Of a DNA stretch of 64,000 nt, positions 26,817 through 36,000 are shown one piece after another. How positions within the stretch are numbered: position 1 is the first letter of the stretch; every line of letters begins with the position of its first letter. Source of the stretch: Owenweeksia sp965229445. GTDB taxonomy: Bacteria > Bacteroidota > Bacteroidia > Flavobacteriales > Schleiferiaceae. The notes beneath the pieces are model-generated. The model saw only the letters and a list, made by a program, of their open reading frames with translations, was not told where the DNA came from and did not search any database. The DNA lies in NCBI GenBank assembly GCA_965229445.1, contig OZ245876.1, positions 1,984,001 to 2,048,000 on the forward strand, written 5' to 3'. The position numbers and the translations under genes are program-made.

Positions 26817-27620
26817 ATGGCGAGTCTTAACTACATCATGCATATCCCTAAAACTGCGGGCATGTCTTTACAGGCTCTAGTGCGGCGGCGGCATAAAAAG
26901 AAAGGCAGCCTAAGTTTGATTTATACGCAGAAGGCTATAGAATCAGGCTTTGAGGATACTGCGGAGTTGCAAACCCTGATGGGGCATTTCAGATATGGCT
27001 TTCACCAGTACTCTCCCAGACCAGCTCGTTATTTCACTTTTCTGCGTAACCCCATTGACCAGCTCATCTCCCATTACTATTACAGCTTGGAGAAACCTGA
27101 AAAATTTGAAGATCTGCCGCAGGGGATTACTAATGTTATCGACTTTGCGAAGTGCGCTTACGGATACAACCTACAGACTCGATTTGTTTCAGGCATGGAC
27201 CATATCATGGGTAACGAAACAGAGGCTCTGGCACTAGCCAGGAAAAATCTTAAAGATGAGTTTGAGCTGGTAGGAATCACTGAAGAATTCGACCTTTCCA
27301 TCATCATGCTGGCGCACAATTTAAACTGGCCTCTGATGTTCTATACCAACGAAAATAAAGGCAAGCAAAGACAGCTGCAGGAAGACATCAGTGAAGGAGA
27401 AAAACAACTCCTGAAAGAAATTCTTAAAACCGATATAGCCTTGTACCAATATGGTTTAGAACTATTTAATTGTCAGGTTAATAATATTGGTAGCCTAAAT
27501 TATAAATTGAAGAAGTTTAGATACCAAAACAGACTCTTTCAATGGCTTAATCCCAGCTATATTAGGTTTAAGAAATTAATGGGTTGGCCGGTAGAGGATA
27601 TCCATAAACCATCATCATAA
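26817..27620 (+). CDS. Sulfotransferase-family protein (PAPS-dependent)
   Basis: A 267-residue protein with the two PAPS-binding signatures of membrane-type carbohydrate sulfotransferases: the 5' phosphosulfate loop HIPKTAGMSL (9-18) and the 3' phosphate motif FTFLRNPIDQLISHYYY (about 73-90). No signal peptide or membrane helix is visible, so it is cytosolic here. It lies 32 bp after egtD and 46 bp before an outer-membrane-like gene, so it is probably in the same transcript. The acceptor is unknown: a glycan is the family default, and a link to ergothioneine rests only on position. Confidence 0.85.
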   Translation: MASLNYIMHIPKTAGMSLQALVRRRHKKKGSLSLIYTQKAIESGFEDTAELQTLMGHFRYGFHQYSPRPARYFTFLRNPIDQLISHYYYSLEKPEKFEDLPQGITNVIDFAKCAYGYNLQTRFVSGMDHIMGNETEALALARKNLKDEFELVGITEEFDLSIIMLAHNLNWPLMFYTNENKGKQRQLQEDISEGEKQLLKEILKTDIALYQYGLELFNCQVNNIGSLNYKLKKFRYQNRLFQWLNPSYIRFKKLMGWPVEDIHKPSS

Positions 27621-27666
27621 ACACAATATTACCCCCTTAATTCGGTTTCTTGCTTAAAACTATAGC

Positions 27667-28551
27667 ATGCGTATATCCATCTTTATTTCCACCCTGTTGG
27701 TTTTATCAATTTCAACCAAAGGCCAGGAGGTTAATAAACCTACTTTCAAATTCACCGACTTTTCTGTAAGCACCGGACTGGAATCCAATTTTGACCAGGC
27801 CACAGCAGATGGCTTTCTCCGCAACAACATAAACAGCAGTCTCATTCCTTCCAACCTCGACCTATACGAGCAGAAGGAGTATTTCTACCAATACGGTACA
27901 GGGGTATTTGAGCTTATGGCCGGTTTTGCCTGGCAATCTTCAGACGAGAGAGGTAGCGAAGTGCAACGACGCTTGAGATTTGGTTTGTCTTATGCTCAAC
28001 CCGGATTATTAAGTGACGGGTATTTTCGCACGGTGAGCAGTCCTTACGATACCCTGACTTCTTCACAAACCGGTAAAGACTACTATATAGACTCTACTTA
28101 TCATTCCAATATTGACGTATCATATATGGTTCATAAGATAAGTCTTAACACAGCACTGCTATGGACCACCAACGACCTTGACCGTGTGTCTTTTTATGGA
28201 GGGGTAAACCTAAACTTAAACCTGAACTTTGGCTCCAATATAGTGGTGGATCGCTACGACTATAGCTATCTGGAATCCGAGGAATCCGGTTTCCCCTTTT
28301 CCAGTCCGGTTGAACCAAATAACGCCCAGGAGCAAAGCACTGAAAGCTTTAAGCAGCCTAACTCATTTGGTTTTGGGTTTTCCTCTCCTCTGGGACTAGA
28401 CTGGCGATTGGGCAAGGCGGGAAAAAGCACCAACGACCTTCATCTATTCACGGAGCTACGACCAGGTGTAAGTTTCAACGATATTCCCGGCTATGAGCTT
28501 GTATCTCAATTCCGGGCCTCCTGGCACTTTGGTTTGAGGTTTTCTATGTAA
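27667..28551 (+). CDS. Outer-membrane-like protein of unknown function
   Basis: A 294-residue protein with signal peptide MRISIFISTLLVLSISTKGQ and alternating hydrophobic/polar strands ending in FRASWHFGLRFSM, the kind of C-terminal strand seen in outer-membrane barrels. Aromatic belts and repeated Tyr/Ser stretches support an 8-12-strand barrel or a related Bacteroidota secreted beta protein. No family recognised. It closes the egtB-egtD-sulfotransferase run. Its stop codon overlaps by 8 bp the stop of the convergent symporter, with no terminator between them. Confidence 0.75.
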   Translation: MRISIFISTLLVLSISTKGQEVNKPTFKFTDFSVSTGLESNFDQATADGFLRNNINSSLIPSNLDLYEQKEYFYQYGTGVFELMAGFAWQSSDERGSEVQRRLRFGLSYAQPGLLSDGYFRTVSSPYDTLTSSQTGKDYYIDSTYHSNIDVSYMVHKISLNTALLWTTNDLDRVSFYGGVNLNLNLNFGSNIVVDRYDYSYLESEESGFPFSSPVEPNNAQEQSTESFKQPNSFGFGFSSPLGLDWRLGKAGKSTNDLHLFTELRPGVSFNDIPGYELVSQFRASWHFGLRFSM

Positions 28552-30262
28552 GCTTAGGCTTCTGCCTAAATGAGTTAAAGAGTATGGCCAGGATCACCAC
28601 CATCACACAACCAATTACATTGTACCACAGATATTCCACTTCATATCGCATTACCAGCGGGATTTCCATTACCCGACCGAGGTGAATAAGCAATATGCTG
28701 GCCTCGGCGATAATGGCCGCCCAAAAGACAGCTGCTCCCTTAATCCATTTTAGGAAAAAGGCGACCACAAAGATTCCCAGGATGGTACCGTAAAACAAGG
28801 ATCCCAGAACATTAACCATCTCAATAAGATTATCAAAAAGATCTGCGATCATGGCAAAGCCGATGGCTATCACCCCCCACATAATGGTAAGCGCCTTAGA
28901 CATGAAAACCTGCTTCCGCTCAGAAGCCTCAGCATCAAAAATACGCCGGTAAATGTCGACCGAGGTGGTAGTTGCCAGGGCATTAAGTTCACCGGAAGTA
29001 GAGGACATCGCGGCAGAGAAAATAAGGGCGATAATCAAGCCTATTACCCCAACGGGCAGGTAATTCATCACAAAATTCAAGAATACATAATTGGTGTCTT
29101 TAACCTTAAAGTTAGGGTTGGATTTGAGGAGTAGAGACTTCACCTCCCCTCTTATCTCCTTCTCCTCCGCTACGGCATCCACAAAAGCTTGCTTCCCGGA
29201 GGCTTGCTTAAATTCCTCTCCAGCCTCATTAATAAACCGATCTCTGGCCACAGCCATCTCCTGATAATGGAGATCATACTTCTTCTGAATCTCTTGAAAC
29301 TCTTGCTGGTATTGCGCTCCTTCTATATTCTCAATGGCGGTTTCATTAAAGAACACCGGTGGTTTTACGTAGAGATAAAACACAAAAACCAATACCCCGG
29401 TAAACAAGATGAATAGCTGCATGGGGACCTTGATCACCGCATTAAACATCAATCCCAGGCGACTTTCCTTCACATTGCGACCGGTCAGATAACGCTGCAC
29501 CTGACTTTGATCGGTTCCAAAATAACTGAGCGCCAAAAACAAACCACCGGTTAAGCCACTCCAAACGGTATAGCGCTGATTGAGGTCAAAATCAAAATTG
29601 AGGATTTCCATGCGACCTACCGCCCCCGCAAGATCCAGGGCAGATGCAAAACTGGTAAAGCTGGTAATGCGATAGACTAAAATGGCAAAGGCCAGACCCA
29701 TCCCCAGCAAGATAATTCCCATCTGCCACTTTTGAGTGAGGCTCACGGCTTTAGTCCCACCACTTACCGTATAAATAATCACCAAAATGCCTACAAAAAG
29801 ATTGGTAAGATTAAGATTCCAACCTAAAATAGTGGAAAGGATAATGGCCGGAGCGAAAATGGTGAGTCCGGCCGCCAAACCGCGTTGAATCAAAAACAAA
29901 AAAGCAGCCAAAAGTCTGGTTTTCAGATCAAATCTGCTTTCCAGGTACTCATAAGCCGTGTACACTTTAAGCTTATAGTAGATAGGAATAATGAAGGCAG
30001 AGATGATTACCAGGGCCAGCGGTAATCCAAAGTAAAATTGCACAAAGCCCAAGCCGCTCTCATAGCCCAGCCCTGGGGCACTCAAGAATGTAATAGCACT
30101 GGCCTGAGTGGCCATCACAGATAAACCAATGGTAAACCAATTCATAGAATTCCCACCCCTGAGATAGTCGTTCATGCTTTGATTCTGTCTGGTTTTCCAA
30201 ACGCCAAAACCCACAATGGCAAAGAGGGTTCCAAACAATACTATCCAGTCAAGTATGCTCAT
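28544..30262 (-). CDS. Sodium/solute symporter (SSS family)
   Basis: A 572-residue inner-membrane transporter of the SLC5/SSS family. Hydrophobic helices run from MSILDWIVLFGTLFAIVGFGVW onward. The typical NWFTIGLSVMATQASAITFLSAPG (about 42-65) and SYFGTDQSQVQRYLTG (about 243-258) regions are present. Unusual: a hydrophilic helical insert of about 90 residues (about 300-390, QQEFQEIQKKYDLHYQEM and onwards) lies between two membrane helices. The gene is translationally coupled to an upstream 36-residue membrane protein (TAATG) and follows a PIG-L deacetylase, which suggests uptake of a deacetylated amino sugar or of the released acyl product. Substrate unproven. Confidence 0.9.
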   Translation of the reverse strand: MSILDWIVLFGTLFAIVGFGVWKTRQNQSMNDYLRGGNSMNWFTIGLSVMATQASAITFLSAPGLGYESGLGFVQFYFGLPLALVIISAFIIPIYYKLKVYTAYEYLESRFDLKTRLLAAFLFLIQRGLAAGLTIFAPAIILSTILGWNLNLTNLFVGILVIIYTVSGGTKAVSLTQKWQMGIILLGMGLAFAILVYRITSFTSFASALDLAGAVGRMEILNFDFDLNQRYTVWSGLTGGLFLALSYFGTDQSQVQRYLTGRNVKESRLGLMFNAVIKVPMQLFILFTGVLVFVFYLYVKPPVFFNETAIENIEGAQYQQEFQEIQKKYDLHYQEMAVARDRFINEAGEEFKQASGKQAFVDAVAEEKEIRGEVKSLLLKSNPNFKVKDTNYVFLNFVMNYLPVGVIGLIIALIFSAAMSSTSGELNALATTTSVDIYRRIFDAEASERKQVFMSKALTIMWGVIAIGFAMIADLFDNLIEMVNVLGSLFYGTILGIFVVAFFLKWIKGAAVFWAAIIAEASILLIHLGRVMEIPLVMRYEVEYLWYNVIGCVMVVILAILFNSFRQKPKLT

Positions 30263-30372
30263 TAGGAATAGTATAGGCTAATCAGATAAAAAATAAGCAG
30301 TTGCAAAGCCAGAAAGGCCAGTACCATGCTATACAATTGACGCCAGGAATTAAATACGCGCTTATTACTCAT
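30262..30372 (-). CDS. 36-residue single-pass membrane microprotein
   Basis: A short frame, easy to miss, between the PIG-L and symporter genes. It starts at ATG 30372, overlapping the end of the PIG-L gene by 8 bp, and its TAA shares one base with the symporter ATG. The product begins MSNKRVFNSWRQLY, a basic amphipathic head, and continues as one hydrophobic helix (about 15-34) ending SLYYS. Overlap on both sides and a clean membrane topology argue for translation. Small one- or two-helix subunits are known for some SSS transporters, so I infer a symporter accessory subunit. No family name can be given. Confidence 0.65.
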   Translation of the reverse strand: MSNKRVFNSWRQLYSMVLAFLALQLLIFYLISLYYS

Positions 30373-32833
30373 TGATCTGGGCTTCATAACTGATAAGATT
30401 GGCTAACAGGCGGTAAGCGCCAGGCACACCGGCCGGTAGTTCCCGAAAGAATGAAATCCCGGTGTACATATAGGCACCTTTTCCCTTATCGGCGATAATA
30501 AGTCCACCAGCGCGCATGGGTTCTCCATGGTCATGCCAACCCAGGGGAGCCTTATAGGCCTCATCCCAATCACTGGCAAAGTATAGGCCTCGCTCCTGCA
30601 CCCAGTTGTCAAAATCTTTTTTAGATAATTGATTAGGCAGGTTCAATACGGGATGATCCTCCATTAGAAAAATGACCTCAGCGTCTTCTTCCGTTACTCG
30701 TTCACGTGATAGTGTGAAAGGATATAGGCCAAACTGTCGCGAACGCAGATCGCGGGAAGCAGTATTATACTGCACGATATAATTCCCACCATTCTCTACA
30801 TACTCAAACAGCGCTGCCTCCACTTCCGACAGCCAATCCTGCGTGTTGTAAGCCCTTATGCCGGCAATAATTGCTTGATAACCCGAAAGATCTGCACTCA
30901 GAATCATTTCCTTCGTCAACATCTCTACTTCAAAACCCATTTCTACCAGGGCCTGCGGTACCATATCACCTGCTCCTTCTATGTATCCTACTTTACTACC
31001 CCTTTTGGCCAAATCAATGGCCACCAAATTCAACTGAGCCTTTTCAAAAACCACCCTTTTATCTATATGAGGGTAATCAATCTCAACCATCGACATGGCC
31101 ATACCATCATCCACTTTAACTTCCAGAACCGAAGACAGTTGCGAGTTTTTTTCAGGAATTACGGTAACCGCAATGTTTTGCCAGCTTTTTGAGGCATTGC
31201 CTTTAACCTCAATTAGACTTGGCATTATTTGCCATCCTTCCGCGGCAAGGCGAATCTCATGATCCTTCTGGTCATAACTCTTCCAACTCAACTCAAAATT
31301 CTGAGACTGGTCATTCGTGAAAATCATATTGCTTTTAGAAAGATCAACTACCACTTCCGGAGCCACAACCATAGGCTGAGCTACCTCACCATCCACCCTA
31401 TCGGTAAATTTGTAGATAATGGGCAAACGCAGTGTAAATGCATTGCCTTCTGCCACAAAACTCACTTGCACTTCCGGCGACGGTATATTCTCTGGTAAGC
31501 CAATAAATTCTTGATCTTTAACATTAAACATTTGCTGGTAGTCCTCCACCAACCAATATGGTTGCGAAATGTTTTTCGGCAAATCAAGCTCAAACTCAAT
31601 AGTCTTACGCTCGTTGACCGGAAGAATCAGGTCTTTAGTGCTCACGGCCAATGTTTGACCTGCCACGCTCACCCCCTGAAGTTTCACTTCAGATTTGGCC
31701 CTGGAAATCATATTCAGACTAAATGTATAATCAGTAGACGAGGGTATAAACTCTTCCTTGCTAGTCACCTCTGCATACAAGCCTAGTGAGCTTGCAATCA
31801 ATTCACTGAGCTCGCTTTGAAACCAGTTCCTAACTTGAGCGTTACCTATACTATTGCTGCCCTTCATTAAATCCATCATCTTAGCTACCGAGGCCTGTGG
31901 ATTCAAGGCATCAAAATCTTCGATAAGCTCCCTGAGCATTCTATCTCCGTCTGACCAGGCATAACGCTGCCATCCAGGTATGATGCCATCGGTAATATCA
32001 TCCTGTACTTTATCCCCCTTAAGCAATTGCAGGTATTCTTTGGTGCTGCCCCGGGCTACGGATACCCCAAAACCCTGACTTTTATGTTGCGAGCGGCTAT
32101 AACTGGCAAGCTCATTACATGAAAGGCCCAGTAAGCTGTTATAAGCCCCCACATCCACCACCGAGTAATCGTCATCCACTTGAGCGATACTATCCAGGTT
32201 CTGCCGCCACCAGGTGCTGTGATTCCAAAAGATGCGCTTCACCTGCCAGGTTTGCACATATTTCAGCTGCTCAGGATAGGCTTCCGGGTCTGCGGCTAAT
32301 TTAAAGGCTTCCAAACCCAGCATAGCACTGGCCGTATGATGACCGTGACCGCCACGTGCATCGGCGGGAAAACGCGTAATAATAATGTCGGGCTGATACT
32401 TTCTAATCACCCATACCACATCGCTAAGTACCTGATCTTTATCCCATTGCTTGAAAGTCTCGTCTGGATTTTTACTATACCCAAAATCCACTGCCCGGGT
32501 GAAGAATTGCTCGCCGCCATCGATGGCTCTCGCCTGCATCAATTCCTGAGTACGCAATACGCCAAGTTTGGCCCCCAGTTCAGTTCCGATTAGGTTTTGA
32601 CCACCATCACCGCGAGTTAATGAAAGGTAGGCTGTGCGTATATGTCGGTCGTTCTCCAGCCAGCTTATCATGCGCGTGTTTTCATCATCGGGATGTGCCG
32701 CCAGATATAACACCCGTGTAGTATTCTGTAATTTCTTTAAGCCATGTAAGATTTGAGCACTGGACTGTTCTGTCTGAGCATGGTTGTAGCTGAAAATAAT
32801 TATGGTGACAAGAAGTGATAGTATTGCTCTCAT
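30365..32833 (-). CDS. Secreted PIG-L family deacetylase
   Basis: An 822-residue exported enzyme. The signal peptide is MRAILSLLVTIIIFSYNHAQ. The PIG-L (LmbE) catalytic domain (about 35-300) carries the zinc motif A46-H-P-D-D-E51 and H163-G-H-H166. A middle beta region (about 360-600) and a C-terminal domain from about 610 (GYIEGAGDMVPQALVEMGFEV to MYTGISFFRELPAGVPGAYRLL) resemble a glutamine-amidotransferase-like fold. The family removes N-acetyl groups from GlcNAc-containing lipids or sugars. Here the length and secretion point to an extracellular or periplasmic glycan. It is the first gene of an operon with the microprotein and symporter. Confidence 0.9.
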   Translation of the reverse strand: MRAILSLLVTIIIFSYNHAQTEQSSAQILHGLKKLQNTTRVLYLAAHPDDENTRMISWLENDRHIRTAYLSLTRGDGGQNLIGTELGAKLGVLRTQELMQARAIDGGEQFFTRAVDFGYSKNPDETFKQWDKDQVLSDVVWVIRKYQPDIIITRFPADARGGHGHHTASAMLGLEAFKLAADPEAYPEQLKYVQTWQVKRIFWNHSTWWRQNLDSIAQVDDDYSVVDVGAYNSLLGLSCNELASYSRSQHKSQGFGVSVARGSTKEYLQLLKGDKVQDDITDGIIPGWQRYAWSDGDRMLRELIEDFDALNPQASVAKMMDLMKGSNSIGNAQVRNWFQSELSELIASSLGLYAEVTSKEEFIPSSTDYTFSLNMISRAKSEVKLQGVSVAGQTLAVSTKDLILPVNERKTIEFELDLPKNISQPYWLVEDYQQMFNVKDQEFIGLPENIPSPEVQVSFVAEGNAFTLRLPIIYKFTDRVDGEVAQPMVVAPEVVVDLSKSNMIFTNDQSQNFELSWKSYDQKDHEIRLAAEGWQIMPSLIEVKGNASKSWQNIAVTVIPEKNSQLSSVLEVKVDDGMAMSMVEIDYPHIDKRVVFEKAQLNLVAIDLAKRGSKVGYIEGAGDMVPQALVEMGFEVEMLTKEMILSADLSGYQAIIAGIRAYNTQDWLSEVEAALFEYVENGGNYIVQYNTASRDLRSRQFGLYPFTLSRERVTEEDAEVIFLMEDHPVLNLPNQLSKKDFDNWVQERGLYFASDWDEAYKAPLGWHDHGEPMRAGGLIIADKGKGAYMYTGISFFRELPAGVPGAYRLLANLISYEAQINE

Positions 32834-32967
32834 AGATTCTAAATAGGGCGGTAAAAATAGGAATCCATTTGATCTTCAGGTTGATTATGATCTTCTTCCT
32901 ATTGGATCATTGCATTATGATTGTAAGGATCTATTAATAAAGCTTATCAACCGACAGTCATGTGCTG

Positions 32968-32998
32968 TTGCTACTTAAATTTTCAATGCCTATTTTTG
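32968..32998 (+). promoter_or_regulatory. Candidate promoter of the first S8 protease
   Basis: TTG at 32968 and TATTTTTG at 32991-32998 (TAnnTTTG) stand 23 bp apart start to start, matching the Bacteroidota -33/-7 layout, 32 bp before the ATG at 33031. Confidence 0.5.
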
Positions 32999-33030
32999 AG
33001 GATTATTGAAAAACCCTATTGCACAAGAAT

Positions 33031-36000
33031 ATGAAGCGATTCTTTTCCCTTCTGCTTATCCTTTCCTTGGGATACACATCCATGGCTCAAAGCTCTAACA
33101 ATCCTACCCCTATCCTTCTTGAATCGGTGAAGATCACCCTGGAGAACCAGGAATGGGAAGTTAGTGTTGATGAGGAATTTGAAGGTCAGATTTTTCGGAT
33201 TGTCAATGATGCACCCTTAAATCTCAACCAGAAGTACCAGGGTTTTGAAGTATTGGAATTTCTACCCAAACGCGCATTTATTATTAGCATTCCCCGCGAG
33301 AAAGTGAAAATGGCAGAGCGCTATTTTAATTCTACGAAGGCATCAGCCGTGTTGCGCATTCGTCCAGAATGGAAGTTATCTTCTGATATGTTCAAGAAAA
33401 ATATTCCCGATTGGGCATGGCAGGACAATAATCGTTTTAAGGGTTCCATCACCTATTACAAAAATCTGAATGGCTTGAAGGTCATTGAAAGGCTTAAGGC
33501 AAAGGGGTATGAGGTAAGAAGTCACTATGCAGATGAAAAAATCATTGAAGTGGTCATAAGTCCGGATGAAATTTTGCCTCTCGCCTCATTGAGTTTTGTA
33601 GCCTATTTTGAGGCAATGGACAAACCCGGGGAGCCAGAAAACTACTCTGCTCGTACGAATCACCGAGTTAATTATCTGCAAGCCAGCTATCCCGGTGCCG
33701 TACATTTTGATGGAACCGGTGTTACCGTAGGCCATGGAGATGATGGTGTGCTGGGTGAACATGTGGATTTTAAGGGCAGAGTATCCGGTTTACTAGGCCA
33801 TAACAATGGCGATCATGGCGATCATGTAGCTGGAATTGTCTTTGGTGCCGGCAACAAGGATCCTCAGGGACGAGGCAATGCACCAGGAGCTGATATATTA
33901 TACGATGACTATCCCGGTAACTTATCATCCGTAGACAATGACTTTATCAACCACGGTGTAAGAATCACCTCTTCCTCCTATTCCAATGGTTGTGGTGCCG
34001 GTTACACCAATAGTCCCACTACTGGTTCACGGACTATGGATATGGACGTCATGCAAAACCCGCCTATACTTCATGTGTTCTCCGCTGGGAATTCCGGAGC
34101 AAGCTCATGTGGCTATGGGGTGTCAGGTACTTCCGGCGGTGTTTCAGGATGGGGGAATATTACGGGCGGACATAAGGTGGCCAAGAATGTAATGACGGTG
34201 GCTAATGTTTCGCGTGTTGACCTTCTCCGCAGCTCTAGCAGTCGTGGCCCGGCGGCTGACGGAAGGATCAAACCCGATATTGCGGCCGTAGGCTACCAGG
34301 TTTATAGTACAACCGACCTGCCAACGCCTAACTCCTATACTTCTAAAACGGGAACTTCCATGTCATGTCCCGGCGTATCTGGAACCATGGCCACTTTGTA
34401 TGAGGCATATCGTCATTATAATGGTGGACAAGATCCTGAAAGTGTGCTCATGAAAGGAAGTGCGCTCAACACCGCTGACGACCTGGGCAACCCAGGACCG
34501 GATTTCAAGCATGGTTATGGACGCATTAATGCCCGCAGGGCACATGATGTAATAGCCGCAGGAAACTGGTTGTTTGACTCGATTAGTTCAGGCACCAACA
34601 ATCACAGCATTACGGTTCCCACCGGCGACTTTGCCGAAGTAAGAATCATGCTTATCTGGGCCGATCCTCCCACCTTCCCTTCAGCCGGCCCTGACCTGGT
34701 CAATGATCTCGATCTAGATGTAAGTCAGGGAAGCAATACATACGATCCCTGGGTGCTAAATCCTTTCCCCAGTGCCTTTACCTTAAACCAACCAGCCACG
34801 AGAGGAAGGGATAGTCTAAACAATATGGAGCAGGTAACCTTTACCAACCCCGGTTCAGGAATTATTAGCCTTAGCGTGGATGCCTACAATATTCCTTCTG
34901 GCGTTCAGAAATACTATATCATTTATGAGTTTGTGAAAGATGATGTGGTCATTACTTACCCTATTGGAGGTGAAGGCTTTTCCCCTACACGCAATGAATA
35001 CATTCGCTGGGATGCCCCCGAGGGTACTGGTACCTTTAGACTGGATTATTCTACAGATAACGGAAACAGTTGGACTTTAATAAATTCCAACGTCAACAGC
35101 ACTCGGCGTTATTATAATTGGAATGTTCCCAACATTACTAGCGAGCAGGCCAAGATTCGCATTATCAGAGGTCAGGATACCTCCATTACACCAGGAACTT
35201 TTGTGATCGCCAATGAGCCCACTAACTTCTCTATACACAGCAGCTGTCCTGATTCCTTGATTCTTACCTGGAACCCGGTTCCCTCAGTTACTGGATATAA
35301 CGTACATCGCCTGGGAGCCAAGTATATGGATTCCATAGGTTATACCACAGACACCTTTTATGTGGTGAAACCCAATGATCCAGGTAAGAACGATGATTGG
35401 TTTTCAGTGGCTTCAGTAGTAAACGGGGCTGCAGGTTCTCGGATAGTCGCCATTCAGAAGCCAGTAGGTGTCTTTAATTGCCTGATATCAGACGATTTGG
35501 GAATATCAAATGTGATCAACCCAAAGGCCAGTTCAAGGTTTGATTGCTTTTCATTGGTTGATTCTGTCGAAATTGAATTGCTAAATAATGCTCTCAATCC
35601 AATATCTGGATATAGTTGTAGCTATAGTTTCAATGGCGGCATGCCGGTTGTGCAGTCGGGAAATGACACGCTGGCACCCGGACAAACGATAAATTTCACC
35701 TTTAATAGCATCATCAATCTAGTGGTTGGGGTCAATGATTTAAAAGTTTGGATTAACTACGGAAATGATCAAAATCCATACAACGATACCATCAATATTC
35801 AGATTGTGGTAAACACCGGGTCAAAGACAATGCCTTATTTCAATGACTTTGAAAATTTCAACTCTTGTGGAACCACTTCTGATTGCGGTTCTACCATTTG
35901 CTCCCTCAATGATGGATGGGAAAATGTGAGCAACGGACTACATGATGATATTGATTTTAGGGTAGATAATGGAGGAACCCCCTCAAACGGAACCGGGCCT

